From: Serratia fonticola
Lineage (GTDB): Bacteria > Pseudomonadota > Gammaproteobacteria > Enterobacterales > Enterobacteriaceae
Direction of reading: 5' to 3'
Length of the DNA: 64,000 nt
Assembly (NCBI RefSeq): GCF_001006005.1
Contig: NZ_CP011254.1
Coordinates: 4,402,001 to 4,466,000, forward strand
Position 1 is the first letter of the stretch. Every line of letters begins with the position of its first letter. Position numbers and translations under genes: made by a program. Shown here piece after piece: positions 8,490 to 19,652 of this stretch. Under the pieces are notes generated by a model. That model saw nothing but the letters and a program-made list of their open reading frames with translations. It searched no databases and was not told the DNA's origin.

Positions 8490-8604
8490 CTATTCATAAC
8501 TCATTGATTTTAAATTAATGTTAGGGGTGGGTGAAAAAAAGGGTTTTCCGGAGGATCTTAAGGTTATTGTTTAAGTAACAGAGAATTAGCGCTAGGATGT
8601 AACA
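8490..8604 (+). promoter_or_regulatory. CRISPR array 1 leader with IHF box
   Basis: AT-rich leader. TAACTCATTGATT at 8497-8509 is, on the other strand, an exact match to the IHF consensus WATCAANNNNTTR. GAAAAAAAGGGTTTT at 8533-8547 and the TGTAACA just before repeat 1 recur in the other two leaders at matching distances (96 bases from IHF box to first repeat). IHF is known to be needed for spacer uptake in type I-F systems; transcription of the array also starts here. Confidence 0.75.
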
Positions 8605-11153
8605 GTTCACTGCCGTACAGGCAGCTTAGAAATCTATGGATTGTTGATTACTCGCCGTAAAGGCGTTCACTGCCGTACAGGCAGCTTAGAAATTACGCCA
8701 TTGCCTAGGTGATATGCGTAAACTGTTCACTGCCGTACAGGCAGCTTAGAAATTGTTCACGCGTTGCCTTGATTGGAACGATTCGTTCACTGCCGTACAG
8801 GCAGCTTAGAAAAGTTCAGCGGCTCGCTAACCTGCAGCGTGATCGTTCACTGCCGTACAGGCAGCTTAGAAATTGATGCTCATAGCCTGCGCCATCAGGT
8901 TCATGTTCACTGCCGTACAGGCAGCTTAGAAAGGCACCGCCTTGGTAGGGGTAGGTGCTGCTGCGTTCACTGCCGTACAGGCAGCTTAGAAAAAGATCAC
9001 CGCTGGATTCTTCCCGCTAGGTGAGTTCACTGCCGTACAGGCAGCTTAGAAACTTCTCGTTTGATAACGCCAGCACTCAGCGCGGTTCACTGCCGTACAG
9101 GCAGCTTAGAAAAAAGAGCTATCAGAAGCGGAAACGTACATCTGGTTCACTGCCGTACAGGCAGCTTAGAAACGGCGAGCGTTGAGGCGATGACAGATGC
9201 AGTGGTTCACTGCCGTACAGGCAGCTTAGAAACGATGGCGCTCTGGTCTCCGGTAAAGCGCTTCGTTCACTGCCGTACAGGCAGCTTAGAAAAGTACCCA
9301 GAACTTGCTATCGAGCCAGAGGGAGTTCACTGCCGTACAGGCAGCTTAGAAATGGTGGTGAATAATGGCAATGTGCGCACTAACGTTCACTGCCGTACAG
9401 GCAGCTTAGAAATTCACTGGCTTGCCTGAATGCCTGAGCGATCTGTTCACTGCCGTACAGGCAGCTTAGAAATGCGCCGTTTCCGTCTTGCTTCGCATCG
9501 TGGCGTTCACTGCCGTACAGGCAGCTTAGAAATCTTCCTGCTTGAAATTTCTGCGTTTTCGTGCGTTCACTGCCGTACAGGCAGCTTAGAAAATCTACAT
9601 GCGTAACTTTGCACTTCTTCACAGGTTCACTGCCGTACAGGCAGCTTAGAAACACTGGCGGCAGACCTTCACCAGACCAGTGCTGTTCACTGCCGTACAG
9701 GCAGCTTAGAAATGGGAGTGGTGGCAGAAGGGCCGGGAGAGTCTGTTCACTGCCGTACAGGCAGCTTAGAAATCGGCAACCCTATCAACCAGCAGGACGC
9801 GGCCGTTCACTGCCGTACAGGCAGCTTAGAAAACTGAAGTTAACGCTGGAAAGCCGCAAGACCAGTTCACTGCCGTACAGGCAGCTTAGAAATACCAGAA
9901 CCTGGTATACCTTCCGTGCCTATGGTTCACTGCCGTACAGGCAGCTTAGAAATGAAAACCATGTAGCCCACATAGCCACATATGGTTCACTGCCGTACAG
10001 GCAGCTTAGAAAAGTGGACACGGTTTCCGGCACCAGTTCAGCACGTTCACTGCCGTACAGGCAGCTTAGAAACAAAGGGCAAGATCATCCACGGCCGCGC
10101 TCGCTGTTCACTGCCGTACAGGCAGCTTAGAAAACATTCCTTTGGCCGCTGAATGAACATCACTCGTTCACTGCCGTACAGGCAGCTTAGAAAGCATCCG
10201 GACAAGCAGGGGTGGTTACTGGCAAGTTCACTGCCGTACAGGCAGCTTAGAAAACGACGGGTAATTGTGCAGCTTGGTTAAGGTCGTTCACTGCCGTACA
10301 GGCAGCTTAGAAAAGGAGAATCATCCCCGCCAAGGTGTCTACCCCGTTCACTGCCGTACAGGCAGCTTAGAAATGAGAGTGACCAGCACCCGCTTTATCC
10401 TGAATGTTCACTGCCGTACAGGCAGCTTAGAAAAGAATACTGCAGGAAATCAGCGACAAGACCAAGTTCACTGCCGTACAGGCAGCTTAGAAATTGTGGA
10501 CTCGGCCAGCGGAGAAAGCTTGTCAGTTCACTGCCGTACAGGCAGCTTAGAAAAGTTGGCCACACAGTTTTTTGGTGGCAGCCGCGTTCACTGCCGTACA
10601 GGCAGCTTAGAAATGTATTGATGCGAGCATGATGCAATGCCCATCGTTCACTGCCGTACAGGCAGCTTAGAAAAGGTAGCGCACCCCCACAATAACGCCA
10701 CACAGGTTCACTGCCGTACAGGCAGCTTAGAAATCGGCAACCCTATCAACCAGCAGGACGCGGCCGTTCACTGCCGTACAGGCAGCTTAGAAAGTTGGCA
10801 TAACGGATCACGCACTGCTCTGCATGTTCACTGCCGTACAGGCAGCTTAGAAACCGCCGGGGGAATTAACGTTGACCGTGACATCGTTCACTGCCGTACA
10901 GGCAGCTTAGAAATGGCGCCGCACTGCGAAAACTTGATGCCGTGCGTTCACTGCCGTACAGGCAGCTTAGAAATTAACCCCGCAATTGTGGCCACGGTAG
11001 ACCAGGTTCACTGCCGTACAGGCAGCTTAGGAAATACGGAAGAATTTGAACATGTCATGCAGACGGTTCACTGCCGTACAGGCAGCTTAGAAAATGCCAA
11101 CGCTGAAAGTCGGCACAAAGACACGGTTCACTGCCGCACAGGCAGCTTGGAAG
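8605..11153 (+). CRISPR. Type I-F CRISPR array 1 (43 repeats, 42 spacers)
   Basis: 28-base repeats beginning GTTCACTGCCG and ending GGCAGCTTAGAAA, with the CTGCC/GGCAG stem that Cas6f recognises. Period 60; spacers 32 bases except number 25 (10073-10105), which has 33. The leader is on the left, so new spacers enter at 8605. Degeneration at the far end confirms polarity: the third-last repeat (11006) has AGGAA for AGAAA, and the last (11126-11153) has three changes (GCACAGG, TTGGAAG). Spacers 20 (9773-9804) and 36 (10734-10765) are identical. The array reads toward the cas operon 244 bases further on. Confidence 0.98.
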
Positions 11154-11282
11154 GTTGGCGCACCGTCAACTTTCCACCCCAAGCTTGTTTTTATTGTTAA
11201 GGTAATTGATGTGAATGATTCATGCCATGTATCTATCTTTATGATTCATAATTAATAAAAATTAAATGAAAATCTAACACCA

Positions 11283-11304
11283 ATCACTCTATCTAATGAG
11301 TGAT
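11283..11304. promoter_or_regulatory. Inverted repeat between array 1 and cas1
   Basis: ATCACTC, eight bases, GAGTGAT, in the 243-base gap that must hold the cas promoter. Could be an operator or a terminator for the array transcript; there is no T run on the plus strand, so an operator is somewhat more likely. No known consensus recognised. Confidence 0.3.
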
Positions 11305-11396
11305 TTATGCTAAAACAACAATATCGCGTTGGCATCTGTCATAGGTAATCACGTTCGGGATGATTTATGGCATAAAAACAGGGAAGTTTTCATTCC

Positions 11397-12377
11397 GTGC
11401 AAAATCAATTTTCGCCCTCTGATTTAAAAACCATTCTGCATTCAAAGCGTGCCAATCTCTACTACCTGCAGCATTGCCGGATCTTGGTCAACGGCGGCAG
11501 GGTGGAGTACGTTACGGATGAAGGTAAGCAATCCTTGTATTGGAACATCCCGATCGCTAATACCACAGCTGTAATGTTGGGGACGGGAACTTCTGTTACT
11601 CAAGCGGCAATGCGTGAGTTTGCTAAAGCCGGGGTGCTGGTTGGATTCTGTGGCGGCGGAGGTACACCTTTATTTGCCGCTAATGAAGTGGAGGTGGATG
11701 TCTCGTGGTTAACCTCGCAAAGTGAATATCGCCCCACGGAATATTTACAGCACTGGGTCAGCTTCTGGTTTGATGATGATAAGCGCCTGGCGGCGGCTAT
11801 TGCTTTTCAGCAACAGCGTATCGCTCAGATCCGCACTCACTGGCTTTCTTCACGTATGCAGCGCGAGCAAGGATTCGATATTGACGCGGCACGGCTTAAT
11901 CCAGTGTTAGACAGCTTTATGCAACGTTTATCTTCCTGCCAAAATAGCAACGATGTCCTGGTGCAAGAGGCCGTTATGACCAAGGCGCTCTATAAACTGG
12001 CGGCCAATGGTGTGAATTACGGCGAGTTCAGCAGAGCTAAGCGCGGTGGTGGGGTCGATACCGCTAACCGGTTTTTGGACCATGGCAATTATCTGGCGTA
12101 TGGGCTTGCTGCTACAGCGGCTTGGGTCATTGGTTTGCCACATGGATTGTCGATACTGCATGGCAAAACCCGACGTGGTGGCCTGGTATTTGATATCGCC
12201 GATCTGATTAAGGATGCTTTGATTCTGCCGCAGGCCTTTATTGCCGCAATGGCTGGGGAGGATGAGCAGGAATTTCGCCAGCGCTGCCTGCGCGGATTTC
12301 AACAAGCGGATGCGCTGGATGTGATGATTGATACGCTGAAAGAAACGGCGGAACGTCTATCTCAGGTGGGCAAGTGA
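11397..12377 (+). CDS. cas1: Cas1, type I-F integrase
   Basis: 326 residues, full length for subtype I-F Cas1 and closely following Pectobacterium-type sequences (FSPSDLKTILHSKRANLYYLQ at the start, with the YWNIPIANTTAVMLGTGTS core). It cuts and joins protospacer DNA into the leader end of arrays, in complex with the Cas2 domain of Cas2-3. The metal-binding glutamate, histidine and aspartate are expected at EAVMTKALYKL, HGLSILHGK and the VFDIADLIKDAL helix, all present. Starts with GTG at 11397 after GGGAAG; no in-frame ATG gives the family N-terminus. The stop overlaps the cas2-3 start by 4 bases, so the genes are translationally coupled. Confidence 0.97.
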   Translation: MQNQFSPSDLKTILHSKRANLYYLQHCRILVNGGRVEYVTDEGKQSLYWNIPIANTTAVMLGTGTSVTQAAMREFAKAGVLVGFCGGGGTPLFAANEVEVDVSWLTSQSEYRPTEYLQHWVSFWFDDDKRLAAAIAFQQQRIAQIRTHWLSSRMQREQGFDIDAARLNPVLDSFMQRLSSCQNSNDVLVQEAVMTKALYKLAANGVNYGEFSRAKRGGGVDTANRFLDHGNYLAYGLAATAAWVIGLPHGLSILHGKTRRGGLVFDIADLIKDALILPQAFIAAMAGEDEQEFRQRCLRGFQQADALDVMIDTLKETAERLSQVGK

Positions 12378-15300
12378 ATATTTTGCTGATTGCCCAGTGC
12401 AATAAAAAGGCATTGGTAGAAACGCGCCGCATTTTAGATCAGTTCGCCGAACGCAAAGGTGATAGAACCTGGCAGACGGCGATAACCCTGGACGGGCTGA
12501 ATACGCTGAGAAAACTGCTGCGTAAAACCGCCAGGCGTAATACTGCGGTGGCTTGCCACTGGATAAAAGGTGGCAATCAGACCGAACTGTTATGGATTGT
12601 GGGCAATCTCCGGCGTTTTAACTCCGAGGGCTCAGTGCCGACTAATATAACCGAGCGCGATGTGCTGCGTAGCCAGGATGAGAATAGCTGGCATAGCGTA
12701 GAAGCGATTTCGTTGATGGCGGGGATCGCCGGGCTTTTTCATGATTTCGGTAAGGCTAATTTCCTATTTCAGAATGGATTACGTGGCAAAGGGAAACATT
12801 TTCAACCTTATCGGCATGAATGGGTTTCATTGCGGCTGTTTTGTGCTTGGGTAGGAGAACGTAGCGATAAACAATGGATAACCGCGTTGGCGGCGATCGA
12901 CGAGAGCGATGAAAGCCAGATGATAACCACGCTGGTAAAAGACTCCGTCGACGTTTTTATTAATCCATTTCTCTCTTTACCACCGCTGGCAACAACCATT
13001 GCCTGGTTGATTGTCTCCCATCACCGTTTGCCTGCTTACCCAAAAAGGGATCAGGAAAGTGGGAGTCCGCCAGAGTTTAAGGATATGGACAGCTGGTTAA
13101 CAACACAATTGGTTGCTGAGTGGAATTCCACGAATAGTCTAATTGAAGGTTGGACAACTGAGGAACACCAGGCCGTATGGGATTTCCCGCAGGGCACACC
13201 AATGCGCAGTGCTATCTGGCGGGAAAAAGCGCGCAAGTTTGCCGAACGCGCGTTGCAATTATCCTCATTGATGCAATTTGGCGTGTTGGAGCAACGTTTC
13301 ACCAGTCATATGGCACGCTTGGTGTTGATGTTGGCAGATCATCATTATTCCTCCTTAGCGCCGACGGCAGGTTGGCAAGATACCGATTATCAAGCGTATG
13401 CCAACACCGATCGCCAAACCGGTGGATTGAAGCAACAACTGGATGAGCACAATATTGGTGTGGGGCAGAACGCGTTGTTATTGGGGCGTAGTTTGCCGCA
13501 TATCCGCACCACATTACCGGCAATCACACGTCATAAAGGTTTCAAACAGCGAAGTAAGACAGAGCAGTTCCGTTGGCAGGATAAAGCTTATGAACTTGCG
13601 TGTGCCGCGCGTGAACGCTCGGTTAAACAAGGTTTCTTTGGCGTTAACATGGCTTCTACAGGCTGCGGCAAAACGTTTGCTAATGCGCGAATTATGTATG
13701 GTTTGGCCGATGAAAAGTCAGGCTGCCGCTTTTCCGTTGCTTTGGGGCTTCGCACTTTAACCTTACAAACCGGCGATGCGCTTAAAACCAGATTAATGCT
13801 GGATGATGACGATCTAGCCGTATTAGTGGGTTCTGCTGCGGTGCGGGAACTGCATCAACTCAATAATGATAAAGCTGAACTGCGTGGTACAGGCAGTGCC
13901 TCGGCAGAGGAGTTGTTCGCCGAACATCACTATGTCAGTTACGGTGGCAGCCTGGACGATGGTCGCTTAAGTCGTTGGTTGCAAGGTAGTGGCAACTTGC
14001 ACAAGCTATTGAGTGCGCCGGTATTAGTGACCACGATCGACCATCTGATTAGTGCGACCGAAGGTGTACGCGGTGGTAAGCAAATCGCACCGATGTTGCG
14101 CCTTATGACTGCCGATCTGGTGTTGGATGAACCGGACGATTTTGATATTGCCGATCTTCCTGCGTTATGCCGCCTGGTCAACTGGGCTGGAATGTTAGGT
14201 TCCCGCGTACTGCTTTCTTCCGCCACTTTGCCCCCTGCGCTGGTTCAGGCGTTGTTTAATGCTTATAAAGCGGGCCGGGCGGATTATCAGCAAGTGTGTG
14301 GCCAGCCAGATACGCCATTAAATATCTGTTGTGCCTGGTTTGATGAGAACGATGCCGAACAGCACGATATTCAAGGTGCGAAAGATTTTAAAGCTGCGCA
14401 TGAAGCGTTTGTCGCTCAAAGGGTGGCAAAACTGCAAAACATCGCGGTATTGCGCCGTGCACAGTTGATTGCGGTGCAACCGGCAAACCAGCGGAAAAGT
14501 ACGGTACTGGATAGCGTGGCGGAAACACTATCGGTCGCCATGCGGCAGTTGCATGCGCTTCATCATCAAGAACACCCCGAGGGTAAAACCGTGTCGTTGG
14601 GGGTGATCCGCATGGCAAACATTAATCCGTTGGTGGCGGTAGCTCAGCGATTATTACGCATGCCAGCGCCAGAGAATACTCGAATTCATTATTGTGTTTA
14701 TCACAGCCAACATCCATTGGCGATGCGTTCACATATCGAGCGGCGGTTGGACGAAACCCTGACGCGTTATTGTGAAACGGCGCTGTGGCAAATCTCAGAA
14801 ATCAAAAATGCATTGGCGAATTATCCAGAACAGCATCACCTGTTTGTGGTGCTGGCGACATCCGTTGCCGAAGTAGGGAGAGATCATGATTACGATTGGG
14901 CTATTGCCGAACCGAGTTCAATGCGTTCGTTGATCCAATTGGCAGGGCGAATTCAACGCCATAGGCAGAAGCCTTGTACGTCGCCAAATCTGCATATTTT
15001 GCAAAAAAACGTGAGGGCATTGCAGGGTAATAAACCGGCTTATTATCGGCCAGGGTTTGAGTCTGAGAAATACCGGTTACAGCTCAACAGCCACGATCTG
15101 GCGGAGATTTTGCAGCCCGCGCAATATGAAACGATTAGCGCAATTCCCCGAGTACAGGAATCTTTGAAACTGAGAGCTCACGACAATTTGGTTGACCTGG
15201 AGCATGCCTGTTTACGCAGCGTGTTGCAGGGGCGACAGGATCTTGAGGGCAAATATTACGCTGCGATCTGGTGGCGCAAACAGGCCACCTGGTGCGCAGA

Positions 15301-15640
15301 ACAGCAACGAGTGAGCCCGTTTCGGCAATCTACTGAGGAAGAACCGCATTATCTGTGGATGGAAGATGAAGTGGATAGGCCGCGCTTTAAATTCCCAGAT
15401 AGTGTCCCTGGCCAGTGGAAGCCCAGCGATAAATTTCGCGAGATTGAAGTGGTTTTCGCCGAAGGGATTGGCGCATGGATCACGGAGGACTACCCCACAA
15501 TTTACCAAGGGCTGGCTGATGAGCTGGGGATGGAGCTACCCGAGGTGAGTCAGAAATTCGGTGAGATCAATCTACGAAAAAATAAGTCAGATCAATGGCA
15601 TTTCCACCCGTTGTTAGGGGTGTTTGGCGCACTCGAATAA
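12374..15640 (+). CDS. cas3: Cas2-Cas3 fusion, type I-F helicase-nuclease
   Basis: 1088 residues, the size of subtype I-F Cas2/3 fusions. A Cas2 domain (about 1-95, MNILLIAQCNKKALVETRRIL) is followed by an HD nuclease (HD at 123-124 in LFHDFGKANF) and a superfamily 2 helicase: Walker A STGCGKT around 428-434, DEPD box at 585-588, SAT motif near 616, and motif VI QLAGRIQRHR near 852-861. It is recruited to Csy-bound targets, unwinds and degrades the DNA, and its Cas2 part joins Cas1 in adaptation. GTG start overlapping cas1. All catalytic motifs are intact, so interference should be functional. Confidence 0.97.
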   Translation: MNILLIAQCNKKALVETRRILDQFAERKGDRTWQTAITLDGLNTLRKLLRKTARRNTAVACHWIKGGNQTELLWIVGNLRRFNSEGSVPTNITERDVLRSQDENSWHSVEAISLMAGIAGLFHDFGKANFLFQNGLRGKGKHFQPYRHEWVSLRLFCAWVGERSDKQWITALAAIDESDESQMITTLVKDSVDVFINPFLSLPPLATTIAWLIVSHHRLPAYPKRDQESGSPPEFKDMDSWLTTQLVAEWNSTNSLIEGWTTEEHQAVWDFPQGTPMRSAIWREKARKFAERALQLSSLMQFGVLEQRFTSHMARLVLMLADHHYSSLAPTAGWQDTDYQAYANTDRQTGGLKQQLDEHNIGVGQNALLLGRSLPHIRTTLPAITRHKGFKQRSKTEQFRWQDKAYELACAARERSVKQGFFGVNMASTGCGKTFANARIMYGLADEKSGCRFSVALGLRTLTLQTGDALKTRLMLDDDDLAVLVGSAAVRELHQLNNDKAELRGTGSASAEELFAEHHYVSYGGSLDDGRLSRWLQGSGNLHKLLSAPVLVTTIDHLISATEGVRGGKQIAPMLRLMTADLVLDEPDDFDIADLPALCRLVNWAGMLGSRVLLSSATLPPALVQALFNAYKAGRADYQQVCGQPDTPLNICCAWFDENDAEQHDIQGAKDFKAAHEAFVAQRVAKLQNIAVLRRAQLIAVQPANQRKSTVLDSVAETLSVAMRQLHALHHQEHPEGKTVSLGVIRMANINPLVAVAQRLLRMPAPENTRIHYCVYHSQHPLAMRSHIERRLDETLTRYCETALWQISEIKNALANYPEQHHLFVVLATSVAEVGRDHDYDWAIAEPSSMRSLIQLAGRIQRHRQKPCTSPNLHILQKNVRALQGNKPAYYRPGFESEKYRLQLNSHDLAEILQPAQYETISAIPRVQESLKLRAHDNLVDLEHACLRSVLQGRQDLEGKYYAAIWWRKQATWCAEQQRVSPFRQSTEEEPHYLWMEDEVDRPRFKFPDSVPGQWKPSDKFREIEVVFAEGIGAWITEDYPTIYQGLADELGMELPEVSQKFGEINLRKNKSDQWHFHPLLGVFGALE

Positions 15641-15671
15641 ATAATCTAATAACATTGAGGTAAGGAGGCAT

Positions 15672-17024
15672 ATGAGTCAGAACGGATTAACCGCTTTAAT
15701 TGTTGAATATATCGCCAATCGCAAACAGCCCAAGTTGGAGGCGCTGGAGAAAGAGACGGCAAAAAAACTGGCTGGGTTGGCTGATCCTGAAGAGATCGCA
15801 GTTGCTAAACAAACGGCATTAGAGCAGCGGCAGGAGCTAGAGAAAAACTATGCGCCACGCAATTGGCTGACCGATGCTGCTGGCCGTGCCGGGCAAATCA
15901 GTTTGGTGACGCATGCGCTGAAATTTACTCACAGCGATGCCAAGGGCAGCAGTATTTACAGTTCGGGGTCGCAGGAGCAGACAACGAACACTCTTTCTAC
16001 CTCATCATTATCTCAGCCTGCTGTTGATGCGGTCGGCAACGCGGCGGCATTGGACGTGGCAAAATTGCTACAGTTGGAATATGAAGGTGAGTCGCTGATT
16101 GCTTGCTTGGCTCGCGACAACACTGTGCCGCTGGCGGAATTGGCAGAAGATCCTCAACAGCTGGAACAGTGGGTCACAGGGTTCAGGCAGGTATTAAACG
16201 ATAAACATCTCTCTTCTCACACTTTGGCCAAGCAGATCTATTTCCCGATAGCGCCGGGCGAATACCATTTACTGAGCCCGTTGTTCTCTTCATCGCTGGC
16301 TCATGCAATGCACAGTCGCATTAGTGAAGCGCGTTTTAGCGATGCCTCCAAAGAGATATATCAAGCCTTCAAAGCTGGTGATTGGCACCCTGAACCCCGT
16401 GTGATTTATCCCAAAACGGCAGTGGTAAATATGGGGGGGACCAAGCCGCAAAATATTTCCTACCTTAACAGCGTACGCGGTGGCCGAGCTTGGTTACTGC
16501 CTTGTGCTGCGCCGATATGGCAAAGCCAGAATAAGCCGCCGTTGAACCAGAACTCTATTTTCCAAGAGCGTAAAGCATTCTCGGCTATGGCGAGAGACGC
16601 TGTGTGGCAGTTGAAGCAATACCTGCGCAGCCTTAATCCGCAGGATCGAAATGTAGAGATCCGCCAGCAGCGTGCTGCCTTCGTGGATGAGATTGTCGAT
16701 ACTTTGTTTAGCTACGTGGCCGGTATCCAAAACAGGGAAGATTGGCAATGCTGGAGCATGGAAGAAGGGTGCCAGCTCTCGCGTGCTCAGCAGTTGTGGC
16801 TCGATCCATGGCGGATTAAACAGGATAAAGATTTCCAGTTTGAGCGTGAAGGCGGGGATTGGAAAAAGGAAATCGCTATCGACTTCGGCGTTTGGCTCAA
16901 TCACCAGTTAAAAACCGAAGAGATGAAGTTTAGCGAGGTTGAACGCCGTGAATGGTCAACCACGTCTTTGTTTAAACGTCGCCTGCGTGAGTTTGAACAA
17001 GAGTTTAAGGAGGACTTCGCATGA
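15672..17024 (+). CDS. csy1: Csy1 (Cas8f), type I-F surveillance complex large subunit
   Basis: 450 residues, usual for Csy1. With Csy2 it binds the 5' handle of crRNA and, in the studied Pseudomonas complex, reads the GG PAM. Beginning [21 protein letters not shown], with the family segments [38 protein letters not shown] and the C-terminal [13 protein letters not shown] very strong ribosome site AAGGAGGCAT precedes the ATG, 31 bases after cas2-3. It overlaps csy2 by 4 bases. Charged coiled-coil-like stretch at residues 20-65. Confidence 0.96.
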   Translation: MSQNGLTALIVEYIANRKQPKLEALEKETAKKLAGLADPEEIAVAKQTALEQRQELEKNYAPRNWLTDAAGRAGQISLVTHALKFTHSDAKGSSIYSSGSQEQTTNTLSTSSLSQPAVDAVGNAAALDVAKLLQLEYEGESLIACLARDNTVPLAELAEDPQQLEQWVTGFRQVLNDKHLSSHTLAKQIYFPIAPGEYHLLSPLFSSSLAHAMHSRISEARFSDASKEIYQAFKAGDWHPEPRVIYPKTAVVNMGGTKPQNISYLNSVRGGRAWLLPCAAPIWQSQNKPPLNQNSIFQERKAFSAMARDAVWQLKQYLRSLNPQDRNVEIRQQRAAFVDEIVDTLFSYVAGIQNREDWQCWSMEEGCQLSRAQQLWLDPWRIKQDKDFQFEREGGDWKKEIAIDFGVWLNHQLKTEEMKFSEVERREWSTTSLFKRRLREFEQEFKEDFA

Positions 17025-17944
17025 GCACTTTGATCGTATTACGTCACGTTCGAGTGGAGAACGCCAATGCCATCGCCGGGCTGACCTATGGTTTTCCAGC
17101 TATCACTCACTTTCTCGGCTACAGCCACGCATTATCCCGCAAATTGCAGCAGAGCCACGGTTTAACCTTGGCAAACTGTGGTGTGATTTGCCATCAGCAA
17201 CAGCTTCATGCGTATTCCTCCGGGCGTGATTATGCTTTTGCCTTGACGCGCAACCCATTGACGAAAGAGGCGAAAACGGCAGCGTTCAACGAAGAAGGGC
17301 GGATGCATATCACAGTTTCGTTATTGATGGAGTGCCACGGCACCATCGTTAACGGCGATCAAGGCGCTAAAGCGTTGGAAGCGCACCTTGCCGAGGTCTG
17401 TCCAACCCAGCGCTTGGCCGGTGGCGTGATCACTGACATTGGCGCAATTAAGGTGATGGGTACTCCTGACAAACCAGAGGATCTGCGTCGGCTGATGCGC
17501 CGTTTGTTACCCGGATTTGCCTTGCTCTATCGTTCCGAATTACTGGCAAATCATTATCAAACGTTACGCGAGAGTAACCCACAGGCGGAGCTAATTGACG
17601 CATGGCTAGATTTTGCGGCGCTGAAATATCAGGCGCAGGACGAAAAAAATCCTCAATGGTGCTATCAGCCAAAACCTGCTGCTGGTTATCTGGTGCCGCT
17701 ACAGACTGGATATCGTGCGATCTCTCAACTCTATGCACCGGGTGAAGTCGAGAAATCACGTGATCCAACAACGCCTTTTCGTTTTGCAGAACCTGTCTAT
17801 GGCATTGGCGAGTGGCGCAGCTTGCACCGCATTACCGATCTGAATCAGTTGTTATGGCAATACCATCATCAAGGCGATGACTACCTCTGCCGTAGTGCGG
17901 TGCCGGTCATCACGGAAGACTATCAATTTAACGAAGAAGATTAA
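17021..17944 (+). CDS. csy2: Csy2 (Cas5f), type I-F surveillance complex subunit
   Basis: 307 residues. Forms the tail of the Csy complex with Csy1 and holds the 5' end of the crRNA. The N-terminal [31 protein letters not shown] and the [16 protein letters not shown] region are typical for Csy2. Starts ATG at 17021, sharing ATGA with the csy1 stop (4-base overlap), preceded by TTTAAGGAGGACTTCGC inside csy1. The frame is intact to the acidic C-terminus (YQFNEED). Confidence 0.96.
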   Translation: MSTLIVLRHVRVENANAIAGLTYGFPAITHFLGYSHALSRKLQQSHGLTLANCGVICHQQQLHAYSSGRDYAFALTRNPLTKEAKTAAFNEEGRMHITVSLLMECHGTIVNGDQGAKALEAHLAEVCPTQRLAGGVITDIGAIKVMGTPDKPEDLRRLMRRLLPGFALLYRSELLANHYQTLRESNPQAELIDAWLDFAALKYQAQDEKNPQWCYQPKPAAGYLVPLQTGYRAISQLYAPGEVEKSRDPTTPFRFAEPVYGIGEWRSLHRITDLNQLLWQYHHQGDDYLCRSAVPVITEDYQFNEED

Positions 17945-17961
17945 CTTAAAGGATTATTCAT

Positions 17962-18957
17962 ATGGCTACTGTAAAGACTGCATCTGTCTTGGCTTTCGAA
18001 CGTAAATTGGCAAACTCCGATGCCATCATGTTTGCGGGTAACTGGCAACAACCTGAATGGACGCCGATTGCGATCCAAGAGAAAGCGGTGCGGGGCACGA
18101 TTTCCAATCGTTTGAAAAATGCGATTGCCAGCGATCCGGCTAAACTGGATGCCGAAATCCAAAAGCCCAACTTGCAGCGTGTGGATGTTGCAGCATTGCC
18201 GTTCGACACTGATACCTTGAAAGTCAGCTTTACCTTGCGTGTGTTGGGTAATTTATCGCAGCCTTCGGTATGTAACGATCAAGATTACCAAACCGAATTG
18301 GCGAAGGTGATCCAAGGTTATATCAAAGAGCATGGGTTTAAAGAACTGGCCGGGCGTTATGCTGAGAATCTGGCAAATGGTCGCTTCCTATGGCGCAACC
18401 GCGTTGGTGCTGATGAGATTGCTATTACCGTAAAGGGGAGAGAGAAAACCTGGCAATTTAACGCCGGCGATTACAGCCTGCGTAAGTTTAGTCAACCGAA
18501 CGGCGATTTAGCTGAGTTGGCAAAGGAAATTGAGCAGGGCCTAGCAGGGGAAAGCTTTGCTTTCTTTAGTGTGGAAGCCTGTGTGCGGTTGGGCAAAGGA
18601 CAAGAGATTTTCCCATCGCAGGAACTGGTGTTGGATAGCAACAGTAAGAAAAGTAAGGTGCTGTACCAGGTGGATGATATTGCTGCCATGCACTCGCAGA
18701 AAATCGGCAATGCGTTGCGTACCGTCGATAGTTGGTACCCCGACGCGGGTGAGTTGGCATTAGGGCCAATTGCGGTGGAACCCTATGGCTCAGTGACCAG
18801 CAGGGGGCAAGCCTATCGTCAGCCGAAACAAAAAATGGATTTTTATACGCTGCTGGATAACTGGGTGACTAAAGGGAAGGTGCCAGAAGTGGAGCAACAA
18901 CACTATGTCATGGCCATTCTGATCCGTGGCGGCGTATTTGGCGAGAAAGGCGAATAA
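17962..18957 (+). CDS. csy3: Csy3 (Cas7f), type I-F backbone subunit
   Basis: 331 residues, the six-copy backbone protein that coats the crRNA spacer. Family hallmarks: N-terminal [35 protein letters not shown], and the C-terminal stretch with [19 protein letters not shown] and the closing [11 protein letters not shown]. Follows csy2 by 17 bases with AAAGGATTATTCAT in front. Spacing suggests one transcript for cas1 to csy4; a separate ribosome site may support the higher stoichiometry. Confidence 0.96.
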   Translation: MATVKTASVLAFERKLANSDAIMFAGNWQQPEWTPIAIQEKAVRGTISNRLKNAIASDPAKLDAEIQKPNLQRVDVAALPFDTDTLKVSFTLRVLGNLSQPSVCNDQDYQTELAKVIQGYIKEHGFKELAGRYAENLANGRFLWRNRVGADEIAITVKGREKTWQFNAGDYSLRKFSQPNGDLAELAKEIEQGLAGESFAFFSVEACVRLGKGQEIFPSQELVLDSNSKKSKVLYQVDDIAAMHSQKIGNALRTVDSWYPDAGELALGPIAVEPYGSVTSRGQAYRQPKQKMDFYTLLDNWVTKGKVPEVEQQHYVMAILIRGGVFGEKGE

Positions 18958-18968
18958 AGGGGCGACGT

Positions 18969-19523
18969 ATGGATCATTACCTCGAGATTCGCGTGCTGCC
19001 GGATCCGGAGTTCTCAACGACGGAATTACTGGAAGCACTCTTTGCCAAACTGCATAGGGCATTGGGCAACGAAGGCCAGGGAAAAATAGGCGTCAGTTTC
19101 CCCTCTGGCGGTAAAACACTGGGCGATAGATTACGGCTACATGGCCCTCTAGCGGTGCTCACGGCCTTTGAGGCTTTACCTTGGCGTAAAGGATTACGGG
19201 ATTACACGGAATGTGGCGAAATTCTGCCAGTACCCGCCAATGTAAAATACCGTACAGTGCGACGAGTGCAGATCAAAAGCAGCGCCGAGAGATTACGTCG
19301 TCGTTCTGTTCGCAAAGGATGGGTAACTGAAGAAGAGGCTCGCCTGCGTATTCCTGACGCCGTTGAGAAACGCTCAGCGTTGCCATTTATTCGTTTAAAA
19401 AGTCTATCCAGCGAGCAAACCTTTTTGTTGTTTATCGAACAGGGCAAGATTTGCGATAACGCAACAGAGGGGGTATTTAGTGCTTATGGTCTAAGCGCAA
19501 CGGCAACCATCCCGTGGTTTTAA
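18969..19523 (+). CDS. csy4: Csy4 (Cas6f), crRNA-processing endoribonuclease
   Basis: 184 residues. Cuts pre-crRNA at the base of the repeat hairpin and stays bound as the head of the Csy complex. The catalytic histidine falls at position 29 (AKLHRAL), as in the Pseudomonas enzyme. An arginine-rich helix ([15 protein letters not shown], about residues 102-116) matches the part that grips the hairpin, and the C-terminal [12 protein letters not shown] is family-typical. Ribosome site AAAGGGGCGACGT. The stop lies 21 bases before the leader of array 2, so this gene abuts the second array. Confidence 0.96.
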   Translation: MDHYLEIRVLPDPEFSTTELLEALFAKLHRALGNEGQGKIGVSFPSGGKTLGDRLRLHGPLAVLTAFEALPWRKGLRDYTECGEILPVPANVKYRTVRRVQIKSSAERLRRRSVRKGWVTEEEARLRIPDAVEKRSALPFIRLKSLSSEQTFLLFIEQGKICDNATEGVFSAYGLSATATIPWF

Positions 19524-19544
19524 CCCTAATTTAATGGCTGATTC

Positions 19545-19652
19545 TAACCTATTGATTTTAAAAGTTGGAGTCAGTCATGTTTAGAAAAGGGTTTTTGGGT
19601 AAGGTGGTTGTATTCTATTGTATTAACAGTTAGTTACCGCTGGCATGTAACA
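19545..19652 (+). promoter_or_regulatory. CRISPR array 2 leader with IHF box
   Basis: TAACCTATTGATT at 19545-19557 matches the IHF consensus on the minus strand and ends exactly as far from repeat 1 as in leader 1. TTAGAAAAGGGTTTTT follows at 19581-19596 and TGTAACA directly precedes the first repeat. More diverged from leaders 1 and 3 than those are from each other. Confidence 0.72.

Noticed and set aside
8773..11200. Open reading frames across CRISPR array 1 (repeated VHCRTGSLE or SLPYRQLR pattern)
   Set aside because: They are translations of the repeats; 60 is a multiple of 3, so frames stay open by chance. The same holds for arrays 2 and 3.
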